DNA of 64,000 bases from Galerina marginata (Eukaryota; Basidiomycota; Agaricomycetes; Agaricales; Galerinaceae), in the NCBI GenBank assembly GCA_023014335.1, contig JAECYW010000024.1, positions 310,001-374,000 of the forward strand. Direction: 5' to 3'. Below the pieces are notes generated by a model. The model did not search any database and was not told the origin of the DNA. It saw only the letters and a list, made by a program, of their open reading frames with translations. Position numbers and translations under genes: made by a program. Below, piece after piece: positions 1-10,709 of this stretch; position 1 is the stretch's first letter, and each line of letters starts with the position of its first letter.

Positions 1-1242
1 TATATACCACACCTCAATTTGAGGGTTTATTATTAATCTGTTACGACCCGCCTTCCCCGCCTTCGCAAGGTATTTAGCAGATACAAGACTGGAGATAGCG
101 GATTGCGTATTATTAGGTGCTTTGTCGTAGCAGAGTACAAGTCAGAGGCTCTCCGAGGTTGAACTGATGTTTCTGGTTCAAGGTGTTGCTGGTGGGTATG
201 GCTACGCCGAAGTGATCGTTAAAAATGCGCCCACAGCGAACAGGGCAAGTGCGAAGTTCGAACTCTTTGAGTCTGAAGAGGATGTTGTCGGCCTGGGTGC
301 CTCGGCTATTTAGCTAATACCTACCCCCTTTTTCGTGCGCTTGGAAGATGTTTAGCACATAGAAGCCTGGGGAATAGAAATAGCAGATTGGAGATAGCAG
401 ATTGGGCATTTCCACAATGGATTACCTTGTGTATATTTGTCTGCCAAAGTTCTGAGTGCTGTACTGTGCTTAGACGCACGCTAGCCTTGCGAGGGGCTCA
501 ATATCTGATATATATATGTCCTATCAACCGGTTACGGCTGGAGGTAACTATTGACTCACTATTCTGACCTCGAAGTTGGCTACACTTGTCTTCACGCGTG
601 ACGCAGCCCCAAATTGCTATCGATACACAAAAATTCTAGGCAAAGCATCAATGCAAGGACACGGAATATTTTGGATAGTCCGAACGGATATCCAAGAGCG
701 ATAGAGTGTACATTGCATAGCCAGATATCGATCAGTCGTACAAGGGTATTCCAAAAACCGTAAGCGTCTGAATCATATGCGCCGCCATGGCGTGGCAATG
801 GCGTGGCATGCCCCGATGATCAGGAACAATCAGGAAGGACGACTATAATAATGATCTCATCCTCATTCGAACGCAATTCGAGAGACTAACACTGTATATC
901 ACAAACTGATGCAGACCTTCATTCACTAAAACCGGATTATATTCAATTTATATATTCTTTAAGAGCACTAGTAATAATCACCTAATAATCATGTAGTATG
1001 GGGGTATATAATGTGTGGATCCTAGTTTTCCTAACTACTTGGACAAGACGCTGATGGGGTAACAGGGGTATCTACTAAACTACGGTATAATGGAAAGTGC
1101 TCAATGTCAATTAATTAACGATAAGAGTTTAGTGGGGTATATGTCTGAGAAGTGTTCCAAGCTGGCGATTTGTGTTGGAAACGAATGGGGAAAATATAAA
1201 AGAAATAAAAAGAAATAAATCAATGCAAAAATGTCGAAACAT
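1..1242. other. Gene-free stretch at window start
   Basis: I see no open frame here that looks coding; the small frames lack ATG starts or family resemblance. The stretch holds a weak internal duplication: the segment near 61-115 (mtf 'ggagatagcggatt') resembles that near 340-405 ('ggagatagcagatt'), consistent with decayed repeat DNA. The last 100 bases include the 3' flank of the convergent DUF6699 gene. Confidence 0.5.
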
Positions 1243-1950
1243 TCAAGTGATATTGAGTTGCCATTCGTCTGGCCGCCGCCCGACGTTCGAAATCCCGAGG
1301 AAGCGTGTGTGGCCCATAAGGAAGTCGACGCGTTTCATGCCTCCACGTTTCTCCTCATCGTAAATCCTCGCACTGCGTTGACGCCGGTATCTTTGCTCAT
1401 ACGCGCGCGTTGCCCTTCTCTGATCGTTCGAAGAAGGGAACAAGTTGAACTCGGAGGAGCTAATATTTGTTCGCAGGGTGCGATAAATGGAGCTGAGCAC
1501 GTCTTCGAAGGTGACGAACGGCCCTTTGGACGGCAGGACCTTGATCGTCCATGGAAGATAGGGCGACGTGATGGAGAGGAACCCAACAGGCGGATTGGTA
1601 GCTGGCTCACGCCACGCTTGACTTGGGAGTGAGTGGTGGTGCCGCGTCGCTGTAGATTGATGATCCATGACGTCCCAAGTCAGGGCGGACATATCGAGGT
1701 ACGGATGCAGTTGAATGCGTCCCGAAAATTTGGATGACGGCTCATATACTTTAGAGTAGGTGGGTATCGTATGGGACGGGAGGTATGGTGATGGTCCTGG
1801 AATAACTCTCATAGAGGACGGTGGTGTGATCGGGCCGGAGGACGAGGTTGCCGTCGACGAGGAAAAGTAGAGTGCCGGCGGGGGAGGCGCAGCAGGGGAG
1901 TGGTACGTATTCTTGTACGCGAAGCGTACTTGCTTGGTTTTTCCTGGCAT
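1243..1950 (-). CDS. DUF6699 domain protein
   Basis: Single-exon protein of 235 aa with an ATG start at 1950. Residues 1-75 are Ser/Pro-rich and look disordered. The domain runs from about residue 73 to 195: a 'GRIQLHPYLD' then 'LTWDVMDH' block, a 'PWTIKV' block and a 'VTFEDVLSSIYRTL' block. This order (hydrophobic LHP/L..W..D start, PW.I.V strand, VT..DVL..I helix) is the pattern of DUF6699, a family abundant in Agaricomycetes with no known function. The C-terminal 40 residues are Arg-rich and end in a Gly-Arg-Arg-containing tail. No signal peptide or membrane segment is seen. Family assignment rests on motif recall; biochemical role is unknown. Confidence 0.75.
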   Translation of the reverse strand: MPGKTKQVRFAYKNTYHSPAAPPPPALYFSSSTATSSSGPITPPSSMRVIPGPSPYLPSHTIPTYSKVYEPSSKFSGRIQLHPYLDMSALTWDVMDHQSTATRHHHSLPSQAWREPATNPPVGFLSITSPYLPWTIKVLPSKGPFVTFEDVLSSIYRTLRTNISSSEFNLFPSSNDQRRATRAYEQRYRRQRSARIYDEEKRGGMKRVDFLMGHTRFLGISNVGRRPDEWQLNIT

Positions 1951-4385
1951 AGTTGTGCGAGGGAGAAAGTGAGTTGATAGTCAAAGAGGGTTTTACTGAA
2001 GAAGCAGTAAGCGCTCGCCCAGCAGCCTTTTTATACCCTCCAACATTGCGTCATACCGAGTCCATACCGATTCATTTCCTACCTAGTCGGCTGTCGAGAA
2101 GCTTGTTGTTGCTGGGGTGAATAAGCCGAAGCAGGGCCTCGGAAGCCTGTGCAAACTGCGCCGCCGTTCAGCTCCACTTCGAATCATTTGGTTCCGCCTG
2201 GCACTCTCGAATTAGCGCCGGAATTTAGTTTGCCATCCTTCTTGATATTGTCATAATCTATCCAAGTTATTCGGAATATCGTTATACTTAGCTGAAGGAC
2301 TCCTATCCTCGAAATTCCGCCCTAATCCGACTTTGACTATCCCGTGATTTCCCTCGCTTCGGAACCCAATGGCGCGGCAGAGCACGTAGCCCATAGCTAT
2401 TCACGTTACACCACAAATGCTGAGAAAAACAAAAGAGGGTACAAAGCCGACATTCGTGGTTTCGTAAGCTGGGCAGCGGGTAAGGTAGGCGGGACACGTA
2501 CTCTCTTCAGAGAAACGGTGACGGGCGACAGCACGGATTGACTCCTACGTCTCCGAGCCACCTGTTAGGAGCCACGGAAGCTGTGAATCCCAAGTACATC
2601 GAAGCCATTCCGAACACAGCCTCGTACTGTGCAGCAATTGAAGGGTTAATCCTTGGTTGCCAACGGAAACTAATAATTCCGCCCTTTTCGGCGTCAAACT
2701 TGCCTCCCAAATATGGAAGCAGTGAGCCTCGTGCTTGGCGAGTCCCTTCTCGTCTTTTCCGACTCCAAAGCACGAAATTACCGTGACGCCTTAAGATCCC
2801 TAATGCTGTTGACCGACTCACGAGTCACGATTCCAGTGCGGAATATTCCCGAAGTCTGAAAGTTGATTACTAGGCGAAGATCGCGCATATAGTAAACATG
2901 TGCATATTGGAGTCGAATTGAAGACAAGAACACATGAAATGGTCGGTTAGGTTGATAGACTAATAGATTCTGGCACATCGTTTGATCGTGCCATCGAGGA
3001 AATGTTCAACATTGATAGAGTGGCAAGTGCACAGCCAGTGTACAGCCTCCTCCAAAGTTGGAAGCAAAGCACCGCCAAAGATATCCATCTTAGTTATTGC
3101 AAACGGGGAGAACTTTCAAAAATTGTATCACCCATGCTGCCCTCGAGCACTGGGAAATTTGTTCGCCATTCTGAAGAGGAGCTTCAGACAATTTTTGAAT
3201 GACAATTTAACACATCCACCAAACTAACATTGGAACGAAGAAATCAGGCAAGCACATAGATTCTACCCAATATGACAACCCCGAAATTCAAGGGGAATGA
3301 CGAGAAAACACAACCCTCCAACGCCTGAGCGTCAGAAAGGAGGAGGGGCCTAATGGCTAAAAAACACATTTCAGCGCTTCCGCCATTCCGGTACCAAACC
3401 CGCCTTCCGAATCCGGAACCAGTGAGCCTCGTGCCACAGCGAGTCTGATAATAATATCGACTTTGTCGGCTTCAAACAGAGGAAAGAGATTCCGATGAAG
3501 CTCCACGATGGCTACCAGCGTCGCTGACCGAGTCAGTTATACTCAGGAGTACGGCACGGAATTTTCCCGACCTTGCGTGCAATTCCCAAGGGCGGAAATT
3601 GTGGTTCTAAATTCCACCAGAAATAAGAGGCGAGAACAGAGACAATGCTCTCGTGGCATGATCTGAGAATAGGAATGGAAAAAGAGCATGATAGAGTTGA
3701 CAGCGCACAGCCGACGTCGGTGTATAGCCTCCAAATTCGTTCAAGAAATCGTACATAGTTCAACAGGTATCTTCGTCTCAGTTGCGTCATACTCGGGAGT
3801 CGGAAAGAAGGCTCGTCCTCTCCAAATTTCAAGATTTCACTGTCCATCCCATCCCTTCTAGATCGGTAGTGTATCTTTACTATTCAGTTCGTCAACTCAG
3901 CTCAGGACTCAAAAGAAACCCAGCCGCGAGAATAAGGCCAATTTAAATACCTCGCAAAGTTGGAACCACGACTCCTTCTGATCTCAGACTACATTGATCC
4001 AACGGTGGACCGCAAAAATGCACAACCATCGACGTCGATTTCCTCGGCGTCGTGGAGTTCCGTTATAATTTTAATTTTAAAAAGAGAAGAGAGGAAGGAG
4101 TGCGAGGTATAAAATCCGAGTTGAGATGCGTAGATAAGACGACGAGAAGAGAAGCATAGCAAAGTGAAGAAAAAAAGAAGAAAAGCAGAAAGAAGAGAGA
4201 GATATACTTAAGTATAGATATAGATACAAAGAAAGAAACAGAATGAGAGAATGATAGAAAAAAAGGTAGCACACAATAGCAATCGCAATCGCAATGCAGT
4301 GAGTAAGAAAGTAAACCGACTGCCAAAAAAGACCCAGCGTCGAAGAGAAAGAGAACAGCCCGGGGCAGGGCAGAGCATGGCGTGC
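1951..4385. other. Intergenic region between DUF6699 and G-alpha genes
   Basis: No convincing gene. It carries the DUF6699 promoter side (about 1951-2100) and a diverged direct repeat described separately. The minus-strand frame at 4063-4545 overlaps the last G-alpha exon and is a hydrophobic low-complexity frame from purine-rich DNA, so it is not called as a gene. Confidence 0.5.
2650..3790. repeat. Diverged direct repeat, two units of about 450 bp
   Basis: Short matches recur in the same order about 700 bp apart: 'cagtgagcctcgtgc' at about 2720 and 3420; 'gaccgactca' (2811) and 'gaccgagtca' (3526); 'gcacagccagtgtacagcctcc' shortened to 'gcacagccgacg..tatagcctcc' at about 3032 and 3705. The units are heavily mutated and non-coding. 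This looks like an old duplicated element of unknown type. Boundaries are approximate. Confidence 0.45.
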
Positions 4386-6641
4386 TCAGACAAAGTCGGC
4401 GCTTTTGAGGTAGTCCCGGAGGATGCTGTCTTTCACTACAATGAAACGAAGTCAGCTTGGTTTCGGGCATGAAGGGTAGGGGAGGGCAGCGTACCGGCTT
4501 TGATAGTCGCCGCTGTTGCTTTTGTGTCCTGAAAATCATAATCATATAAGCCGCTGATCATGAGGAAAGGGAAGGAAGGATAGGGAAAGGAGACGTACGA
4601 TGACAGAAGTCGCATAAAAATAACTCGTCCTCTGCTCCGGCGAGTGCTCCTTCAGCACTTCCTTAAACTTCTCTCTCAGATCTAAAGGGACGAATTCCAA
4701 TTAGCCTTTACCACAAATAAATTAAAATCAACGAAGAAGAAAACAAACGCACATTTAACAACAGTGCTAACATCATTCGACCTCTCTCCATAGCTCGGTA
4801 AGAACTTCTTAACCATCACCCCTGACTTCAACTTCCTCTTCAATAAGTCAATCTTGTTGAGGAAGAGAATCATCGTCGCGCGGGCGAGGAGCTTGGAGGA
4901 GCAGACGTGTTTGAAGAGGAGGAAGGAGTCTTCGAGGCGGTTTATGCGGGAGTCTTCGGAGAGGCGCTCGTCGAAGCATGATACGGCTAGATGGGGTAGG
5001 AGGGGGAAGTTAGAAGAGGTTAGAAGAGGGAGATGACTATCCGTGTGGGTACTGACGTGCAACTGGTGGGAAGGGTCTTAGTGGATGTTGGAGGTAGAAA
5101 TAGAGGAGAGAGTGACGTACGAAATATGATAGCTTGGACGTTATCGAAATACGGCAACCACGCATGTCGCTATAAACATAACCATCCGTGAATCCTTCTA
5201 CTCAGTGAGAAGAAAGACAAAGAACGCACCACAGTCCTCGACCCGCCCACATCATACAACAACCACGTCTTCCCCGCATCACCGCCAATCCCGCCGGCGA
5301 AAATGCCACTCGGGTTCGGCTCCTCAAACTTGATGGCGTATTCTTGCACACCGAGGGTGCGCAGCCGCGCGCGGACGACGTCGTCGTCGGAGGGGATGTA
5401 GGTGCGTTGGGCGATGCGGTCTAGGTCGTCTAGGAAGCTGGGGTAGGTAATTGGGGTCAGTGTCGTACTTGCAAGGGAGAGAAGTAAGAAAGGAGAAAGA
5501 ATCTTACAACCCAGCCGAGTCCTCCATCCGCAGCCTCCGCTTCTTCAACACGACCCGTACAACTTCGTCGTTCCATAACGCCTTCATGTCCTCAAGACAG
5601 CTGGCAAGAATCTCCGTCGTCTCGTCTACGCCGCCTCCTCCACCAGGCCCACCGCCACCCTCGTCGCTTCCCCCGTGCCCACTATGGCTCCCATGAATCG
5701 ATGACGGGCTCCTTGGCACGCCCCTCTCCAGCGCCTCATCCAGCCTCCGCACACTGAACTCCCTCTTCTGCCTCGGCACCAGCGTCTGCGAGTCAGCTTC
5801 CAGGCTTAACGGGCCCAGCGAGTCCGCAGCCCCGTCTATGTCCTCCTCGGACCCGGCGCCGAGCCGTTTTTTGAGGTCTGTTTCGACGCGGCGGAGGGGG
5901 CCGAGACGGAGTTTGAGGAGTTGGTGTTTGCCTGTTAGGAGGGAGGATAGTGGGGGTTTTTGAGATTGGTTTTGGGTTTGACTTTGGCGAGTGAGCGAGC
6001 CTGAACGGGAGACGGAGACGGTTGAAGAGGAAGCAGCGTTCGTTAGAGGGTCGTAGCTGAACCCAACCAAGCCCGAGCTCGATGCGCCGGGGGTCATAGG
6101 AGCAGCAGTCGTGGGCGTGCCTGGCCTCTCAAGAGGCTCGCCGTCCATCTCGGCCTGCAGTGTCTCGACGATGGTGATGATCGACCTGATGACGTTGAGC
6201 TGGATGACAGAGCGCCACGATGCCCGCTCGGCGTCCCAAGCCGCTCTGGCATACTTCATGCGGAAGTCTACATCAGACGAAGAATGTCAGTCGGGGGTGT
6301 GGTGGTGTATTTACAGCACGCGGGAAAGGAGGAACGTACTTTTCAGTGTCGTAGATTTACCTGACATTTCAAAGAGATCAACGTCAGCAAAAGGGCCTGG
6401 AACTTCAGTTACACTAATAGGAATCCAACTCACCGCTCTCCGACTGCCCAAGCAACAACACCCGGACAATATTCTTCGCCTTCTTCAGCGCCAACCGCTC
6501 CGCCTTGAGCTGGTCATCTATCTGGTCGCTGATCCTCTTGGCCTCGGCCTCCTTCGCCTCGCGTAGCGCGCGCTCGCCTGCGGTCTCGTTTGGTGGCGGC
6601 GTGTGGAAGATTGCGAATGGGTCATGGTCAGTGAGCGCCAT
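4386..6641 (-). CDS. Heterotrimeric G-protein alpha subunit, expanded, catalytic Gln replaced
   Basis: Nine exons read on the minus strand: 6641-6434, 6360-6340, 6267-5508, 5437-5230, 5169-5121, 4986-4753, 4681-4599, 4528-4495, 4435-4386; 548 aa. The P-loop GQSESGKST (residues 65-73) is split by intron 1 and followed by TLKNFRMKYA. Switch I keeps Arg354 and Thr357 (RLRTLG). G3 reads DVGGSRT (392-398), so Ser396 stands where the GTPase Gln of canonical G-alpha is. NKID is at 459-462; the TCAT-like box is ATSVIDTKA; the protein ends in KSADFV. The helical domain carries about 190 extra residues rich in Ser, Gly and Pro (roughly 95-290). There is no N-terminal Gly for myristoylation (MALTDHDPF start). 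This form belongs to the divergent G-alpha group expanded in Agaricomycetes. It should bind GTP at the membrane side of receptor signalling; slow or absent hydrolysis is inferred. Confidence 0.9.
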
Positions 6642-9600
6642 TGGTCGGGGTTGGGTCTTTAGGTTCGGGAGATGGGCTCTGGCCTGGTCTTGGATGAGGT
6701 TGGGAGAACGGTGGCAACGACGACAGCAACTGGAACTGCGACACCGGGTGAGTCCGCACTGACAGTGACTCTGCTGATGATGAAGATCCTGTGAACATGG
6801 GCGTTACAAGAATAGATCAGCTGCTGTACAAAGGTGGCCAAAGCGAAAAAGCAAAGCGTGTGCGGAGAAAAAAAACGAAGTGATCTAAACCAAAAGCACG
6901 GATGGATCACACACGACACAGTACAGTGCACACGGAGCGTGCTTCGACTTTTATGACGACCATCGCCATCACGGGGAAATACGATCGAGAAGACACACGG
7001 GTACAACGCACCTTGCGAAATTCCTCTCCTTGGCGGGGTGAGCAGACGGCGAACGGGAAAAGAGCTTGAGGAAGGAAGAGGGAAGAGAAAACCACACCGA
7101 CGCATAGGAGCTCGGGACGAAAAAGAAAATATATGAAATGACCCTGCAGATCAACCGTCGAATGTTCCACGGAACCGTCCCCTCCTTTCCTCCCTTACGC
7201 TAACCCTTGCGCTTGCTTAGCCGATAAGTTTTGCTAACCACAATTGTTCTGAAAATAATGCAGGTCCGCGTCTGCCTGTGTTATGTTGGATATTGAACGT
7301 TTGTCCCCGTCGCGTCGCTAGTGCTGGCACCCAAATTCCAATGTCCAGCGTGATAATGATCGGCGCATTGAGAAGCAAGAAGCACAGAAGCAGAAAGGGT
7401 ATATTCCTGCATTTGGCAGATTTGGCTCCTTCAACTGGGCGACCAATGAAAAAGCAACTTCGAAGTTCGATCGTCGTGAAGGACGACGTTCAACGTTGAC
7501 AATGAGTCTGACAGGGACGACGGGCATCCGGATTCACACGCTCCCCCGGCTGCTTTGCCGTGCTCCGCATCCCGTTTGTCGATCAGCCGACTCCCGAGCA
7601 GCTTCGTCGGAAGGTGTAGCCGCCCTTCGTCTGCTCGTCTCTCAAGGCGCTCATGAGTAGCTGTAGTGAGTATCTTTTCCGCCTCTGGTTTTACTTTAAT
7701 ATTAATCGCATTCAAGTTCTCTCGGGAGTCGGCGCTCTGCGTGTGGTTCGCATCGCTGACGATTATCACTCAGTGCTCAGGGCCGACGGAGAGGTCGCTT
7801 TCGCTCAGGACGCCATGCCCGGCGACACCGTCTCCCAGTGTTGCTGGATTTCATGTTTTTCCTCAGTCCTGGTGCTTACTGCTTGTCCTGCCTTTCGTGC
7901 TGCGTACGGCCCTTTCTGCTGCCGTCCTACTGCTGCTTTCCTATGCCTGCTTACTCCTCCTGTCGAGGTCGACGATGATCTTCAAACCGCTGCTCGATCT
8001 GCTCGTATGGCTAATAAACGCATTTTTGAGACCCGCCAATAATTGTCGCTCAGAACTTGCTCAGCATCTTCTCTTAATCTGAGGCATGAGCGTACGAGTA
8101 ATCTATACTTCTGATTCTCAGCCCTGCTCTATTTCCCCTCTTCGAAACCCAACATGGGCTCCTAACGGTTAACAGTTAACGCGACGTTACCCTTCCTTGG
8201 CAATCGTACTACCTCCAAGCCAGCTTTTATCGTGCGGTGAAAACAGTAAAACCGAATGACGCACTTGGAGTCGCTAGATCGTCGATTGGGTATCGGTGTC
8301 GTCCCATTTAACTGCAGCTACTTTTTTGTGTTTCCTCCCATATCGGATTGGTTGTTCCTGCTGGCGACCCGTTTCAATGTTTCTAGAGCCCAGGCCCGAC
8401 CTCGACGACAAAGTAAGGAATCCGGGATGCTAAAGACACCATTCGATCATTCGTGGTTCGCACCACAGTCCCCCGCCGACGCTCTCGCCTTTCTACCGTC
8501 CTGTCCTTCAAACCCTTGCAATTAAAACCAATCCCTCCCAACTCTGTGCACTGTTACAATAACGAGAGTACATACTCGAGCAGCATATGCGAAATTATTC
8601 GCTATCAATGGTTGGCTGAAACTTGGACACGATGGCAACCCGTTTCCTCCAAGCTTTTTCTTTTCTTTTTCCTTTCCGGTGGTATTAGACTGGACGACTG
8701 TACTTGGAGTCAAGTTGTCAACTGCAATTGCGGGGTGAGTATCGCGCCGTTCAACCAGTGCCTCGGGCCAAGATCAAGGTATTTTCTGATTTTTTTTCTG
8801 TATACCGTTGACTATCATCTATGAAATCGTTATCAAAATTAGCCGACCAGTCCCAAAATTTCGACTTCTCTCTGCTGGACAATCTACATAGAGCCCAGGC
8901 CGAGCGCGCGTCGAAGACTAACTCCGGTAACCCAAACCAACGCCAGCGCCGTGACCTCATCGCCTACGCAGGGTCCCAGCCTATTGTCTACGAACAAAAG
9001 AAAATCTTTGCGCGATCATCGATCATGATCGAGGTCGGTTGGCACTGGGAACTGGGGCACGTAAGTCCGTTGGCTCGGACAAGTCGCATTTGGATTTCTC
9101 TCCGAGAGAGGATGGCCCTGCATGCTTCAAATGGGGGTTTGAACTTTGATCTGGACCGTTTTACAGCTTTTTTGGGTCTGGGCATTTTTTTCGACCTGGC
9201 TGTTAGATTAGATTAGATCGCTTGAATGCAGCTTTGTGTTATATTTCGATCATTATCTGTTCGTTCTTAAACGTGCTTGAATCTGAATCAGAGGTTTCCT
9301 GGAATGATAGTACATAACTCTCGGACCTGGTAGAAGGCCACAGGCTACACGCACGAGTCGAAGGGGAGAGACTTTGAATAAGTAGCAAAGTTCATAGAAG
9401 TCGTCGACTAGAAAGCCAACGGAACAACAGAATAGACGAAGAAAGAAAGGAAAACTAACATGGAAAATGGACAGTATCCTCGTCCGAAAACGTACCCCCA
9501 AAAAAGAAGCTCAGAAGAAAACTGGCACAGCACTGATGGACGGCTGGCCAGAAAGGTTTGCTTAAAAAGCATGCCCTATGGACTGCTCAGATTGGGGCCC

Positions 9601-10472
9601 GAGGACGGTGAGGATCACGTCTCAAACTGTGTGGCAGGTGCCTGCTGGAATGGACAATCTAAGCACACGGGCGAGACTTAACTCCAACAGGGCCCTATGT
9701 AGCCGCATCCATTTAGAGCTTCGAGTCCACTCGAAGATTGACGATGTACAGGAGTGTTTTCGCGCCGCCTTCTGGTTCTAACCTTCTAGGGAAACTACCG
9801 CAGCCTGCGATTGTCGATACGCCTTGAAGTTTATTCGAAACGTAGTCAAATAGCGATCTTACGGCTACGGCTAACGCTGTTGATGCCCCATGTAGGCACA
9901 TGGTTATCGATAGAGGAAGTCTGAATATCGTGGTACATCGATATCGACGATGGAATGCGAGTAGTATAGTCGGGTTTGTCTACCTCGATAAGTAGTCACT
10001 GTCGGGACGTGGGTAAAGTAATTTTGACCTTGTCTTTTCTCAATGTTTGCAATCGGTAGGTTAATTTCATTTTCTTCTTGTTCGTTTCTTTAATGTCTTT
10101 AGACACCTGAAATATTTTATAAGTCATCGCGAAAATAGGCACCGTCAACCTCCTCGCCGGTCCCCATGGTCTCATGGACAAAGAACTTCGAACTAAGACG
10201 GCATAATAATCAAGCATTAACTCTGGAGCAAAAATACTAGAACTTAGCTCACCATTAAAAGGGTACTATCGACATTTTCGGATGATTTGATTCATTTAAG
10301 TTGTAGTACAAAGCCTGAGGCTACCTTTGATTGTAAAGGAAGGGAGGCAGACGGTCAGCATCTTAGTCTAGGTGTACTATGGCCTTATGTTTTACCGAAT
10401 TGTCACAGGAATCAAGACATGCGCTGTATATCGAGTTGCAGAGGTACGCAGCGGGAACTGTAGCCGCCCTCC
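6642..10472. other. Long gene-poor region downstream of nothing recognisable
   Basis: The first 500 bases hold the G-alpha promoter. Beyond that, frames at 7653-8082, 8256-8824 and 8821-9216 are open on the plus strand but Ser/Leu/Cys-biased, mutually overlapping, and match no family I know. The sequence near 9205 has a short 'gattagattagat' tract that also occurs near 30515, suggesting shared dispersed repeat content. I see no gene I can support. Confidence 0.4.
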
Positions 10473-10646
10473 TCATGCAGGCGCTCCAATTGTCCGCACA
10501 GTCTGAGAAATAAGGAAGGCATGAGCAGGGGTAACGAATATGGAGAACTGCCTGCCTTTGTTGCAACTGCCTACGCCAAACGATTCCACAGAGGCCACCG
10601 CGAAGGCAACGTCAAGTACCAAAATAAAGCCAATGAAGAGATGCAT
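10473..10646 (-). CDS. Candidate small secreted protein
   Basis: ATG at 10646 opens a 57-codon frame whose first 20 residues, MHLFIGFILVLDVAFAVASV, are a clear hydrophobic secretion-type segment. A TATAAA lies about 55 nt upstream, which is unusually good promoter placement. The frame ends at 10473 as drawn. A second, overlapping frame at about 10510-10363 is Cys-rich (DCADNW.AC ... YLC..IYSACLDSC), so the true gene may splice from the signal-peptide exon into that frame and reach about 10363. I could not find an unambiguous intron for this. No family recognised. Confidence 0.35.
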   Translation of the reverse strand: MHLFIGFILVLDVAFAVASVESFGVGSCNKGRQFSIFVTPAHAFLISQTVRTIGAPA

Positions 10647-10700
10647 AGTTTGAGGTGGCTTCGAAGTCAGCGTAAACTTGTTGGTGTCGCGGTCGGAGCC

Positions 10701-10706
10701 TTTATA
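10701..10706 (-). promoter_or_regulatory. TATA box of the small secreted protein
   Basis: TATAAA on the minus strand, 55 nt upstream of the ATG at 10646. Spacing fits a core promoter with a short 5' leader. Confidence 0.35.
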
Positions 10707-10709
10707 CAG

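Noticed and set aside
4063..4545. A 160-codon minus-strand frame, Ser/Phe/Leu-rich
   Set aside because: It overlaps the last G-alpha exons in another frame and continues into purine-rich (plus strand) low-complexity DNA.
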